Made by a program: the position numbers and the translations under genes. This document shows positions 1-10,393 of a stretch of DNA of 64,000 bases, in pieces (position 1 is the stretch's first letter; each line of letters opens with the position of its first letter). A model generated the notes under the pieces. It was not told the DNA's origin. It saw only the letters and a program-made list of their open reading frames with translations, and did no database searches. The stretch lies in NCBI GenBank assembly GCA_033032865.1, contig JAWHQI010000273.1, positions 2,666,001 through 2,730,000 on the forward strand. Reading direction: 5' to 3'. The stretch comes from Dactylorhiza incarnata. Lineage: Eukaryota; Streptophyta; Magnoliopsida; Asparagales; Orchidaceae.

Positions 1-804
1 TGTCGCTGCCGTTGGCGCTGCTGCTGGTATAAATTAGGATTGGGGATGCGGGACGGGGCGCAGTGGGTGCAACACGAGCAGGAGGCTGAGTCACGTCCAG
101 CCCGCCCCGAACAGCCTGCTGATAAATGAGGTCCTGCATCCAAAACTGCGACGCCTCCAGATCGGAGAGACGCTCACTAAGGTACGGGATGCCCTGCATC
201 ACATAATTGCTGAAGTGCTGCCCTGCTGGCTGCTGAGGTTGCTGCTCAGGTTGCTGCTCAGGATGCTGCTCAGGCTGCTGCGACTGCTGTGGCGGCACCG
301 CCACCCTGCGTCTTCCCATTGCAGAAGACTCTGGCTGCTCGTCCCTATCCTCCTCCTCATGGCTACCAACACCACCATCACTCGGACCAGTCACCACATA
401 TGATCGGTTGCCCTTGCGCCCCACCACACGCAGCAGGTGGAATCTCACCATTGTTGCCCGCGTGATCATGGAAGGAGAGGTAACCTGCTCCATCGGGGGT
501 ATCAGGTCCCACACTCCCAACCCTTTCGCGAGTCGGGTGATGTAATACGCACCCCCAATCGCTCCAGCGAGGCCATATGTGGCCTCATGGTGGAAGAAGT
601 AGGCCAGCATGAACCCCAGATGAAGGGGATACCGCTGCTGCATGCTGTAAAGGTACAAAAGATCATGCCAACCTACCACATTCTGGCTTAAACCACGTGC
701 GGCGATAGAATGACTAATCAGGTGCTGCAGGTACCGCAAGGCGGGAGATATGATCCTTGTTGATTTGGCCCGGCGAGCCACATACTCCTCATCTGTGCCG
801 ATGA
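1..804 (-). pseudogene. Ath-A ORF2, C-terminal part (separated from its N-terminus by Ath-B)
   Basis: On the minus strand this stretch is open in one frame from 802 down to the window edge. It continues exactly in frame from the piece at 8582-8066 once one ATGAT copy is discounted, so the ORF was intact when Ath-B landed in it. It aligns with Ath-C ORF2 through landmarks such as DEEYVAR, LSQNVVGW, HHEATYGL and AYYITR. After the conserved block comes a Gln/Pro-rich tandem (units of QPEQ, near 225-300), then a stretch resembling the DLEA...QQA region of Ath-C. I recognise the ORF type (Athila ORF1-like, function unknown) from family resemblance only. The end of the protein lies beyond base 1. 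Confidence 0.8.
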
Positions 805-809
805 ATGAT
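805..809. repeat. Left target-site duplication of Ath-B (ATGAT)
   Basis: ATGAT directly precedes the LTR start TGATGAGTCC and is repeated exactly at 8066-8070 after the 3' LTR. Five-base duplications are usual for Ty3/gypsy integrases. Confidence 0.95.
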
Positions 810-1093
810 TGATGAGTCCTGATCATATACACATTTATGGACTCATCCGGGCCGTTATTTAGTCAATTCTCCGCACTTTAGCCTTGTTATAGTTTATATT
901 TGATAATCCACGCTAGGTGCACATCTAGGCCCACATTGGTGTGATTTTCGTGCTTATTGTCATTAGTGGTGTTCATGTGCTGTTAAGTGCCACTTTCAGT
1001 GGCTAGATCTGTGGTTGTGCGGGAATAGGAGTCGTGCAAGTGTTCCCGGTGCAATTCTGCACAGGAACACTGCGCACGATCACCGGTTCTATT

Positions 1094-1413
1094 GCGCACG
1101 ACCAGTGGTCGTGCGCCACTGATCGTGTGCACTTAACCCTTTTTCACGAGTTCTGTTTGGTGCAGTGCGCACGACCACCAACGCCAGTACGCACGACCAC
1201 CGGTCGTGCGCCACTGCTCGTGCGCACTTATCATTAAAATTCTGAGTTCTGTTTGCTGTATTGCGCATGACCATCAACGATAGTGCGCACGACCACCGGT
1301 CGTGCGCCAGTGGTCGTGCGAACATTTTATTTTATAATTTCGTATCTTGCAGGTTCCTCCCAGGCAGTGCGCACGATCGCAGAATTCCAGTGCGCACGAC
1401 CACTGGTCGTGCG
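1094..1413. promoter_or_regulatory. Array of GCGCACGACC dyads in the U3 of Ath-B
   Basis: Four strong copies occur near 1094-1116, 1189-1210, 1285-1307 and 1391-1413. Each consists of the arm GCGCACGACCA, one central base or a short variant, then the reverse complement of the arm; half-sites lie between them. All sit upstream of the TATA-like box at 1447-1454. The same dyad occurs in the LTRs of Ath-A and Ath-C and again inside those elements upstream of ORF2. The placement suggests protein-binding sites of the promoter, but no binding factor is known to me. Confidence 0.75.
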
Positions 1414-1446
1414 CCAATGACCGTGCGCAGTATTCAATCCAGCGCC

Positions 1447-1454
1447 TATTTAAA
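1447..1454 (+). promoter_or_regulatory. TATA-like box of the Ath-B 5' LTR
   Basis: TATTTAAA just downstream of the dyad array. The equivalent box in the 3' LTR is at 7192-7199. Its position fits the U3/R transition. Confidence 0.6.
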
Positions 1455-2326
1455 CGCCTGTTGCGATTTTAGGGCGATCGATCACGGGCGGGAGCGGGAT
1501 TCCTGTTCCGTACGCCGCCGATTTCCACCGTGGGACGCCTCCACTTCATCTTCTACGCAAGGGAAAGCCTCCTCCATCCATTCCAAGCCTTCCTTCATTG
1601 TCCGTGAGTGTTCTCCATCGTCCGTAAGCCTCCAAGCAACCATTCTCTCATTCCGCCCGGTGAGAAGAAGAAGGAACCTGAAGTCGAAGACGACGGAGCT
1701 ACGTAGGGAGATCGTGACAGCTCTCTACGCCGGAAGCATAGTCCGCCCGAGCCCGGAGGTAGCCCGACAACCTACCATTCCGGCCGTGAACGGCCGCTAG
1801 TCTTCACCATCGGTTATTTCTTTCCTCTTTCCTCCATTGTACTCTTTGAACCGTGCAATACTCGAATATTGTGATGTTTATTTTGATGGAAATGAATATT
1901 TCTTTGTTGTTCTTCATGATTTGGTGGTGATTCATTCCGCTTTCTCTCACTCACTCGCGCACGCACGTAAGGTGTTTGATCCGCATTAGCAAGAGCTAAT
2001 GGCGGTTGTGATGAGGTGTTTGCGACCCTCACCCTCTCACACTTGAGCTCACTTCATCCGCCTCACGAAGCACGGCATCGCGGCCGTTGCATCCACCTCA
2101 CTTTGCGAAGCGGTGTTTTCGACCCGCATTTCTTTTGTTATTGCTAAGATTAGGAAAACCAACCAAAAACCCCTCTTTTTGTCTGTTGAACGCTTGTGTA
2201 ACAATCATCACTGCGCGATTCGTTCACCCATCCTGCATTCCTCAAGAGACCGACATCCGGGGAATTTATTCTCCACAATTATTACTTGACAGCGACCGGT
2301 GCACTTGCCGACACGCATCAAGTTTT

Positions 2327-2344
2327 TGGCGCCGTTGCCGGGGA
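2327..2344 (+). other. Ath-B primer binding site, tRNA-Asp
   Basis: TGGCGCCGTTGCCGGGGA begins six bases after the LTR end and is complementary to the 3' end of plant tRNA-Asp, the usual primer of Athila/Tat elements. Identical in Ath-C (57940-57957) and one base different in Ath-A (10370-10387). Confidence 0.92.
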
Positions 2345-2435
2345 TTGCAGGCGTGTTTCGTCTTGTGTTGTGACTGTCGTTATATGAGCAGTTGTTTTTT
2401 ATTTTCTTTGTTTTTCTTTTTGTTTTTGACAGTTC

Positions 2436-3818
2436 ATGCAGAGGCAGGTCGCAGGTGAACTCGCACCTTTTGATCCAGAAATCGAACGAACTGCTCGCGC
2501 GCGAAGGCGCGCTGCGGCTGTACAAGCGGCCATGGGTGATCAGGTAGACCCAAATGATGTTGATCCGAGAATGCCCGGCATGGGGGAACATCAGCCTGGG
2601 ATTGAGCAGGAGGCAGTCAGGCCTCGACCCCGCACGATGAGGGACTACACCACTCCAAGTGCTGGGAGTGTGTATCCGGGGTTCGGGCCCAATATTTTGA
2701 ATAATCAGTTTGAGATCAAGCCAGCGATCTTAAACATCATCCGGAACAACGCTCAGTTCTCGGGGTTGGCCAGCGAAGATCCGCATCTGCATCTGGCGGA
2801 GTTTTCTGATATTTGCGGAACCTTCCGCTACGCAGGGATTGCTGACGACACGGTCAAGCTTAGACTGTTTCCCTTTTCACTCCGCGACAAAGCAAAGGTG
2901 TGGCTCCACTCCATTCCGCCCGGGACTGCTGCAACTTGGGATGCCCTCGCATCCAAGTTACTTGCTAAATTCCACCCTGTGGATAAGATTGTAAGCTTGC
3001 GGCGGGAGATCGCCACATTTCGCCAACTTGACCAAGAGACCCTTGCCGAAGCATGGGAGCGCCTCAACGATCTCCTTCGCCGTTGCCCTGGCCACGAGCT
3101 CCAACCATGGAATGTGGTTGAATTGTTCTACTTCGCGATCGAGCCCAACTACAGGGCAACGATCGATGTTGCGGCGGGTGGTACCTTGATGAACCACACT
3201 CCTGAAGAAGCCCTTCGAATTCTGCGCGACACTGCCTCCCACAGTACATTCTGGACTGCAGGGAGAAATGCTCCAAGAAGCGGCCGAGGTCTTTTCATGG
3301 TCGACTCTCTCCCCTCACCATCCGCGACTGCTGCTGTCATTACCTGCGAGGGATGTGGAGGCGGAGGCCACCACGCGTATGAGTGTTCGGGGAACAACGT
3401 GGCAGGTGATTTCGCACACTTGAACTTGAACGAATCTGTTAATTATGTAGGAAATCAGCCTAGGGGGGCGCCTTTCAATAATGCTTATAATCCGGGAGCG
3501 AGAAGTCACCCGAACTTCTCGTGGAATCCAAACACACCTGGCCAACGATGGGCACCGGGGCAGCATCAAAACGATGCTTACGCCTCCGGGAGCCAACCGA
3601 GGCCACCACACCCGGATTATAACCAAGGTCCCCCATTCCAAAAAAAGAGTAATTTGGAGGAAATGATGGAGAAGTTCATGCAAGCGGCCAACTCTAATAT
3701 GGTGAATCAAACTGCATCCATGCGAAACCTGGAAATGCAGTTTGGGCCAATTGGCCCAAGTGCTAACCGAGCGATCGCAGGGGACCCTTCCCAGCAACAC
3801 GGAGAAGAACCCAATTGA
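2436..3818 (+). CDS. gag: Gag polyprotein of Ath-B
   Basis: A 460-residue open frame with no internal stop. Residues about 90-270 resemble the retrotransposon gag capsid domain (a KVWL...IPPG...TW block, then REI..FRQ...E...W.R...LL..CP). One complete CCHC zinc knuckle lies at residues about 304-317 (CEGC...HHAYEC). The C-terminal third is rich in Asn, Gly and Pro, as in Athila-type gags. It would form the particle shell and bind the RNA. The start at 2436 is the first ATG after a pyrimidine-rich leader following the primer site. Near 3740 the frame departs from the conserved gag-protease junction, which continues one frame over, so the last about 26 residues are probably a frameshifted tail. 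It is the only gag of this family in the window with a clear capsid domain. Confidence 0.9.
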   Translation: MQRQVAGELAPFDPEIERTARARRRAAAVQAAMGDQVDPNDVDPRMPGMGEHQPGIEQEAVRPRPRTMRDYTTPSAGSVYPGFGPNILNNQFEIKPAILNIIRNNAQFSGLASEDPHLHLAEFSDICGTFRYAGIADDTVKLRLFPFSLRDKAKVWLHSIPPGTAATWDALASKLLAKFHPVDKIVSLRREIATFRQLDQETLAEAWERLNDLLRRCPGHELQPWNVVELFYFAIEPNYRATIDVAAGGTLMNHTPEEALRILRDTASHSTFWTAGRNAPRSGRGLFMVDSLPSPSATAAVITCEGCGGGGHHAYECSGNNVAGDFAHLNLNESVNYVGNQPRGAPFNNAYNPGARSHPNFSWNPNTPGQRWAPGQHQNDAYASGSQPRPPHPDYNQGPPFQKKSNLEEMMEKFMQAANSNMVNQTASMRNLEMQFGPIGPSANRAIAGDPSQQHGEEPN

Positions 3819-4767
3819 TCAAGGGAAGAGTCTTGGGGATGTGGTAGAGGTTGAACCGAGTGAGCTGGTAATTTCTTGTGCCATCAATAAGGTTGAAACA
3901 AAAGCTTTATGCGATTCCGGTTCCTCCCGCAACGTCATTGCACTGTAAGATGTTGCGAAATTACAACTTGAGATGAACACGGAGGAAAGGAAATCGCTTA
4001 TTCTCGCTAACGGCACTATTATCCAATCTGAGGGGGAAGTGAGAAATGTGGAAGTAATAGTTGAGGGGACGACTGTGGTCGCGGACTTTCAGGTGCTGGG
4101 CCCCCAGGAAAATCAATCCATTCCTATCTTGGGCGTGCCGTTCTTGAAAGAGAGCGGCGCCACCCTTGACTTCGCTACGGGGTGTGTTCTCCTACCTAAC
4201 AAGGCGCTGCAGCCCACTCGCCTCGAAGCTACAGCTGACACATCCACTCCTCCCCCTCTCGTGATTTCTGATGAATTTCTAAGCTGTGCAGGAAAGATAC
4301 ATGATCAAGAAACAAGTGAAGGAGGAAAGGGGGAGCTCCAATCAGATGAGGAAGAAGAGGTTGACTTCCGGAAAGAGTTTGACTCCGAGAAGGAGGAAGA
4401 CTGCAGTTCGGGAAACGTTGACGTGAATGTAGTTAGGGTTGCTGATTACTTATCTTCTTATGGTGAATCATGTAATAAACTATCTAAGCGCTCCATCTCC
4501 TGGGCCGATCCGGTAGTCACCACGATGCCGGAAGTGACGCCACTTGATTCTAAGGAGGAAAAATCTGAGAACTCTCAACGGTGGCAGTCTCCGACTGTCA
4601 CCAAACTTAAAAAGGAAAAACTTCTGCGCGACGCTCGTGCTGCCGCTCTTCGTGGCAAGGTGGCGGAGGTTAGGGGAGCATTGGGTAACACCAGTGCTGG
4701 CCCTAAAGCCTTCACCTCTCGCCTACGTGCTACGGGTGACGCGCATCATAAGAGCGCTTTTAGTTGA
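3742..4767 (+). pseudogene. Protease-like region of Ath-B with acidic tail, one in-frame stop
   Basis: This frame overlaps the end of gag and carries the retroviral-type aspartic protease signature: LCDSGSS at about 3910-3930, then an ILGVPFL segment near 4120-4150. A TAA at 3946-3948 interrupts it just after the active-site region; from 3973 it is open again for 264 residues. The second half is acidic (runs of Glu/Asp near 4340-4400) and ends basic. In autonomous relatives reverse transcriptase would follow directly; here there is none. It is either a decayed protease or a non-autonomous gag-protease cassette. Programmed frameshifting cannot be excluded, but the stop argues for decay of this copy. 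Confidence 0.75.
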
Positions 4768-6554
4768 TTTGTGTTTCTTCTGATGTGGTGAACTGCTTCT
4801 GAATATTTCTTTTTAATTCCTGAACTTTTTAAACAATGCTAATACAGGTATTTGGTCCAGCTTAAGGACGTTAAATGAAAGCGCTCCTGGGAGACAACCC
4901 AGATTTCCTGTTTTCGTATTTCCTTTTTCTTTCTAACTTCATTTAGTTCAGCTTTTGTTTTTGCTTTTGTTGCTTTGAGTTTGTGCTTGCAGGTTTTGTG
5001 TTCGATGGTGCGGATGCTGCGGACTATTCGTGATCATAAATGCCAATCGTCTGGTATGCTCATTTCTGAGCATTGGGTAACACTTCCTCCCTTCTTCTAG
5101 CTTCAAATTTCTAGATATATCGTTTAGCTTAAGTCTGGGGGAGTGGTTGTTGTTATCCACTGTGCACGAGTGCACCGCATACTAGAAGGTTGATTCTTAT
5201 TTATCTTATCATTATCGTTGTTTTCCATGTTTCACACACCATTTCACCCACTTGAGTGTGTGCTTGTCTTTTTGTTGTTGTTCCGTTTAAACTAGTTTGG
5301 TTGGAATGTGAAATAGATTGTTAACGTAGGAATTATTATTTGGAGTGCGATGTTGACTCATGTAGTGTTCTAGTCACTTCACATGCTATGGTAGAATGTG
5401 AGTAGAACTAGATTTTCTTTATGCATCTAATTTATGTTTAGTATTTCTGCGTAAATTTAGATTTAATATATTCAAGTGGTGAATTTGTATGAAATCGACG
5501 ATAACCCGGTGTTGTGTGTGTGCGGTTGCTAGTCGTGTGTTGCTCGAGTCGGGAGGAAGGTTTATCTTTCTCGTGGGCTAAGAACTTGCCCCAAGCGACT
5601 CTCGAAGCATGGGTGAGAGCTACTCGTTGAGTCAAACATGATGTAGGCCACCCTTTGGCTAGTTTGAGCTTTGTTATTCCATGTCCATTTCATTCACCTT
5701 TGCAAGCCAATTTTGTGCCTACCAATCCTTTGTTCAGCTCCTCTTCATCCACCAAAGCCTGAAGCCTATCCCACGCCCGCAACCAAATTGTTTTTAACTG
5801 CGCTCATAATTCTAAACTTGTGTGGAGTGTGGAATCCTTGTGTTATGAAGGGAAGATAAATTCTGTCTGCTGATTTTGAACCAACCGGGGGTTACATAAA
5901 AGAAGTAAAATTTGTAAAAGAAAAAAAAAAGAGTATTTTGAAAAAAAATCCTCCCGAGCTAAAAACAGAAAATCTGTTGGTATTTGTGAAGTAGGCCGTG
6001 TGCACACCTGGTTTTCATGATAAGTCTGGGGGTGTGTCACACGAGCATTGTTCGTTGGTCTTGTATGGTGCAGCGTTCCGTTAGCTCACTTGGGTTGCGT
6101 AGCCACCGTGTTTAACTTTGAAATATCATACCGTAACCTAAGCCTCGTTTTAATCCTATAAGTCCTACTGATTTGATTTGCGAGTTTGCTAGCGCCGTGG
6201 AGAGAGTGTGACCGGGCGAGCGTATGGTTCACGACGTTGATGGATTTCAGCGGAGTTTTTCCTAAGCCCCGATCTTTTGCAACACCCGCCTCAGTGTCTC
6301 GTCACTTTCATACTGGGCATGATCGTCAAATTCTTCGTAATTCACCAACTGAGTATAACTAAATCTTTAATTACGCTTTAATACTTATGTAAATTAGTTA
6401 GCATAGTTAAACTCTCCTTCTACTAGAATCTCTACTTGCATGCGTATGTTACTTCGCACCGTACTCCTTTGTGTAATTCTCTATGTTAATTATCGTTTTC
6501 ACGCTCCGCCGGATTCGTTTTCTCGGGACGCGCAAACAGTTAAGTCTGGGGGTG
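4768..6554 (+). other. Ath-B 3' noncoding module with three polypurine-tract copies
   Basis: No credible gene is seen in these 1.8 kb. From about 5010 it is closely similar to the 3' module of Ath-C (from about 61425). It contains AAGTCTGGGGGAG at 5131-5143 and AAGTCTGGGGGTG at 6022-6034 and 6542-6554; the last copy abuts the 3' LTR and is the functional polypurine tract. A short stem-loop lies at 4887-4902. Confidence 0.8.
4887..4902 (+). other. Conserved stem-loop after the protease region of Ath-B
   Basis: Stem CTGGG / CCCAG around a GAGACAAC-type loop. A matching hairpin occurs at 59416-59436 in Ath-C and, with a compensating outer base pair, at 9009-9029 in Ath-A. In each element it follows the first coding block. 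Confidence 0.5.
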
Positions 6555-8065
6555 TGATGAGTCCTGATCATATACACATTTATGGACTCATCCGGGTCGT
6601 TATTTAGTCAATTCTCCGCACTTTAGCCTTGTTATAGTTTATATTTGATAATCCACGCTAGGTGCACATCTAGGCCCACTTTGGTGTGATTTTCGTGCTT
6701 ATTGTCATTAGTAGTGTTCATGTGCTGTTAAGTGCCACTTTCAGTGGCTAGATCTGTGGTTGTGCGGGAATAGGAGTCGTGCAAGTGTTCCTGGTGCAAT
6801 TCTGCACAGGAACACTGCGCACGATCACCGGTTCTATTGCGCACGACCAGTGGTCGTGCGCCACTGATCGTGTGCACTTAACCCTTTTTCACGAGTTCTG
6901 TTTGGTGCAGTGCGCACGACCACCAACGCCAGTGCGCACGACCACCGGTCGTGCGCCATTGCTCGTGCGCACTTATCATTAAAATTCTGAGTTCTGTTTG
7001 CTGTATTGCGCACGACCATCAACGATAGTGCGCACGACCACCGGTCGTGCGCCAGTGGTCGTGCGAACATTTTATTTTATAATTTCGTAACTTGTAGGTT
7101 CCTCCCAGGCAGTGCGCACGATCGCAGAATTCTAGTGCGCACGACCACTGGTCGTGCGCCAATGACCGTGCGCAGTATTCAATCCAGCGCCTATTTAAAC
7201 GCCTGTTGCGATTTTAGGGCGATCGATCACGGGCGGGAGCGGGATTCCTGTTCCGTACGCCGCCGATTTCCACCGTGGGACGCCTCCACTTCATCTTCTA
7301 CGCAAGGGGAAGCCTCCTCCATCCATTCCAAGCCTTCCTCCATTGTCCGTGAGTGTTCTCCATCGTCCGCAAGCCTCCAAGCAACCATTCTCTCATTCCG
7401 CCCGGTGAGAAGAAGAAGGAACCTGAAGTCGAAGACGACGGAGCTACGTAGGGAGATCGTGACAGCTCTCTACGCCGGAAGCATAGTCCGCCCGAGCCCG
7501 GAGGTAGCCCGACAACCTACCATTCCGGCCGTGAACGGCCGCTAGTCTTCACCATCGGTTATTTCTTTCCTCTTTCCTCCATTGTACTCTTTGAACCATG
7601 CAATACTCGAATATTGTGATGTTTATTTTGATGGAAATGAATATTTCTTTGTTGTTCTTCATGGTTTGGTGGTGATTCATTCCGCTTTCTCTCACTCACT
7701 CGCGCACGCACGCAAGGTGTTTGATCCGCGTTAGCAAGAGCTAACGGCGGTTGTGATGAGGTGTTTGCGACCCTCACCCTCTCACACTTGAGCTCACTTC
7801 ATCCGCCTCACGAAGCACGGCATCGCGGCCGTTGCATCCACCTCACTTTGCGAAGCGGTGTTTTCGACCCGCATTTCTTTTGTTATTGCTAAGATTAGGA
7901 AAACCAACCAAAAACCCCTCTTTTTGTCTGTTGAACGCTTGTGTAACAATCATCACTGCGCGATTCGTTCACCCATCCTGCATTCCTCAAGAGACCGACA
8001 TCCGGGGAATTTATTCTCCACAATTATTACTTGACAGTGACCGGTGCACTTGCCGACACGCATCA
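6555..8065 (+). repeat. Ath-B 3' LTR
   Basis: 1511 bp, TGATGAGTCC to GCATCA, directly preceded by AAGTCTGGGGGTG. About 19 mismatches to the 5' LTR by eye. Confidence 0.95.
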
Positions 8066-8070
8066 ATGAT
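8066..8070. repeat. Right target-site duplication of Ath-B (ATGAT)
   Basis: Exact copy of 805-809. Confidence 0.95.
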
Positions 8071-8582
8071 CGCCAGACGCTTTGCGACGAGGCATCACCC
8101 GGCAACATCGTTGCCAAGTTCTGGAAATCCAACCTTGCGGCCTCACCTTCCGTGTAAAATCCAGCGTGGGTGGCGAGCTCGGGGAGTGTCAGGGTAAATA
8201 CATGCCCCATCATCCGGAAAGAACAAACAAGAGGCCTGAATCCCGCCAGAGTGACTTCCCACTCAAATGTGGAGAGGAACTCCAACGTCAGCTCCTTGAA
8301 TCCTAGCTCGGCATATTCGAAGACGTTCCTCCAGTTGTCGAAGGAGTAGAGGAGAAGAATTGCTTCCCTTAGAGCGCCGCCATCATCTTCAATCGATCGG
8401 AGTTCCTCCCAGTCAACAAGACGCTGTGAGAGGAAGGGCTTGCCCCTAAGCGCGGTGAAGCGGCGCGTGTGCTCTTCCTTTGAGAACTTGGCCATTCTCC
8501 CCAGGATTTGAGCGGGAGCAGCAGAGGAGGAGCGAGATCTTTGAAAAACCTTGGCAACGCGGCGGCTCCCGGATGGCTCCAT
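8066..8582 (-). pseudogene. Ath-A ORF2, N-terminal part
   Basis: Minus-strand frame from ATG at 8582 (MEPSGSRR...) down to the Ath-B insertion. An upstream ATG at 8708 is in frame, but the telo-box and leader lie inside that extension, so 8582 is the better start. Ath-C has an ATG at the aligned position (59829). Residues about 30-170 match Ath-C ORF2: HTRRF, FLSQRLVDW, LTLEFL.TFEWE and HAGFYTE. Protein function is unknown; the type is found in Athila-group elements. It is split only by the Ath-B insertion: no stop or frameshift is seen in either half. Confidence 0.82.
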
Positions 8583-8689
8583 GGACACGCAAGCTTGAAG
8601 GAGGAGAGGAGGAGGGGGAAGCTTACCGGAGAAGATGGAGTGAGGAGGAAAAGAGCTCCCAGACAGCGCACGCTCAGCGACCAACAAAA

Positions 8690-8806
8690 ACGAGAACCCT
8701 AGATGCACGCACAGGAGCCGGCCGAAAGGTTTTAAAAGAAACTGGGCCCGCGCATGACCAGTGGTCGTGCGCCGTTAAATAGGGCGCACGACTAGTGGTC
8801 GTGCGC
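8690..8806 (-). promoter_or_regulatory. Internal promoter-like block upstream of Ath-A ORF2
   Basis: Reading on the minus strand: a dyad with GCGCACGACC arms (8806-8784), a TATA-like CCTATTTAAC (8783-8774), a second dyad (8772-8750), a site II-type GGGCCCA (8749-8743), a TTTTAAAA stretch (8737-8730), then a telo-box-like TAGGGTT (8701-8695). The ORF2 ATG follows at 8582. The dyad/TATA combination is the one found in the element's own LTR (TATA at 11302-11295). It looks like a second promoter dedicated to ORF2. Confidence 0.6.
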
Positions 8807-9056
8807 GAAGGAATAATTCGCGCGCCCAGTTTCAGAATTAAAAACTTACCGCCGTGCCTCATAAGTGCATCCAAGGTTTCCTCACCCCTAACACAAGACC
8901 GTTAGTCACAATTAATAGATAAAAAGTTCTATATATAAAAAAAGAAATTCATTACGCCACAAAAAAAATGAACACCACAATTTAAAGTAATTCTAACGAA
9001 GATAACTATTGGGGTTTTATGTCTCCCAACTAGACTTATTCAGCTGCTAGCGTATG
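8807..9056 (-). other. Ath-A spacer between ORF1 and ORF2
   Basis: About 250 bases without a gene. Contains the conserved stem-loop at 9009-9029 (minus strand stem TTGGG / CCCAA). Confidence 0.6.
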
Positions 9057-10190
9057 CTAGCTGATCGGTCTATGGAAAATGAAGTGAACAGGAAGCTGTT
9101 CCAATGTCTGTTTCGGTAACGGGTGACCATAAGATGACAGGGTCGTTCCCCCACTTCCTGAATTAAGATACCTGCCCTGATTGTCAGGTAGGGGCAAGTA
9201 ATAAGGTGAAGGGATCTCAGTATCTGTTTCCACATGCAGATGATCCAAGGAATCTCCGGCCCGCATAGCAGGCTCGATTACATCCAGGATCAGATCCAAT
9301 GTACAAACCTGCAGTGAATCAGACACGGGAATGGGGTAAAGAAACAAATTAGATGAATAACATAAAAGACTTTCTTCTTCAGGAGAGATCCCGGAATCAC
9401 TCCTGATGGGTTGGGTTGGCGAGAAATTGACGGCATCGTCAAAAATGCTGCAGGATCTAGCAGAATCGTCAGCGGCCACTTCCACGACTTGGACCTCCTC
9501 AAATGATGCTGAAGTCTCCACCTCCACACCTTGAAGAACATCCTCCTCTCTCGGAGTGGGCACAACGCTGCAACTCACTACCTCTTCCTGCAAGACATTC
9601 TCATCGATACTGTCAAAAACAATTGTAGTAGCACACACAAGACTAGAAGAATTAGTGTTTGAAGAGCAATCAAGCACCGCATCCTTAGAAAGAATTGAAT
9701 CAACACGCGGTGATAAACGAACGGGAGAGACATGCGCAACCATGTCGGGGCATAGATCACCAATAACTTTGATCTGCATATCCGCATCGACCCCTTCAAA
9801 ACATGAAGGTGATATGGATACGAAACCAGAGGAGGGGAGGGTGCTGCCAGAGATAGGAATTGGGACGATCCGGATGTCCGGCTCGTCATCCTCGTCCAGT
9901 TCACACAGATACTCAGCACAATCCCTTAAAGCACGATCTGTGCTTCGACAAAACAGGCACTATTTTGCATTCGTCTTTGGTCCAAGTGGGGCCGGAGATG
10001 AATTCAAAAACGGTACATGCGGAGCGGCAGAGTAGCCATAAGCCTTAGGCACAGTGTATGTGGTACCGTATGATGACAATGCATGATACCATGGGCCTTG
10101 GGGACTTGAGATACTCTCTCCCGATGGGCATCTGTCACTAGCATGGGATGTATCCCCACACCCACAGCAGCGGATATTAAATCCAGCCAA
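9057..10190 (-). pseudogene. Ath-A ORF1: two-zinc-knuckle protein, one nonsense codon
   Basis: On the minus strand one frame runs from ATG at 10190 to the stop at 9057 (377 codons), broken only by a TAG at 9962-9960. The first CCHC knuckle is complete near the N-terminus (CCGC...H....C). A second lies just after the nonsense codon, but His is replaced (CLFC...R....C). A Gly/Tyr/Ser/Pro-rich linker separates them, followed by an acidic DEDDEPDIRI segment and a long acidic, Ser-rich C-terminus. The overall order matches Ath-C ORF1 (58154-59263). There is no capsid domain, so this is a nucleocapsid-like RNA or DNA binder rather than a whole gag. It sits right after the primer site, where gag normally stands. 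Confidence 0.78.
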
Positions 10191-10369
10191 TATTGTATGA
10201 AGATAGCCAGATTCACCAGAAAAACACCCTTGTGCGCAACACTACGGTTGACAATGAAGGAATAAAACAACCCATCGTTTAGACCTGAGAAAGGATGAAG
10301 GAATAAATTAGGAAACTAAAAATCCTCACAATTAATTTTCCTACAAACAATTTCATATAACGCTTGCAA

Positions 10370-10387
10370 TCCCCGACAACGGCGCCA
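10370..10387 (-). other. Ath-A primer binding site, tRNA-Asp, one mismatch
   Basis: The minus strand reads TGGCGCCGTTGTCGGGGA, six bases from the LTR end; one transition from the Ath-B and Ath-C sites. Confidence 0.9.
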
Positions 10388-10393
10388 AAAACT

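Larger units (their letters stand above)
810..2320 (+). repeat. Ath-B 5' LTR
   Basis: Starts TGATGAGTCC and ends GCATCA; same length as the copy at 6555-8065. The first about 600 bases (U3) contain the dyad array. A TATA-like TATTTAAA lies at 1447-1454, followed by a long GC-richer R/U5 with no credible gene. ORFs running through the dyads are by-products of the repeats. Confidence 0.95.
810..8065 (+). mobile_element. Ath-B: complete Athila-like element encoding only gag and a protease remnant
   Basis: A 7256-bp element with two LTRs of identical length (1511 bp, TG...CA), a perfect ATGAT target duplication, a perfect tRNA-Asp primer site and a polypurine tract abutting the 3' LTR. Internal coding is a full gag (2436-3818) and a protease-like region (3742-4767). 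After that come about 1.8 kb of noncoding sequence with no trace of reverse transcriptase, RNase H or integrase. It is inserted in ORF2 of Ath-A, a member of the same LTR family. By eye the two LTRs differ at about 19 positions (about 1.3%), 17 of them transitions, so it is a fairly young insertion. It can only have moved using enzymes supplied in trans. Confidence 0.95.

Noticed and set aside
1034..1325. ORFs through the LTR dyads on both strands (similar ones at 6779-7070, 56675-56915, 63190-63617)
   Set aside because: They follow the palindromic repeats, give the same peptide phrases on both strands, and lie in LTR promoter regions; by-products, not genes.
3730..3830. Programmed frameshift between Ath-B gag and protease
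   Set aside because: No convincing slippery site was seen, relatives I know use one frame or other means, and a stop follows in the protease; more simply an indel. Not excluded.
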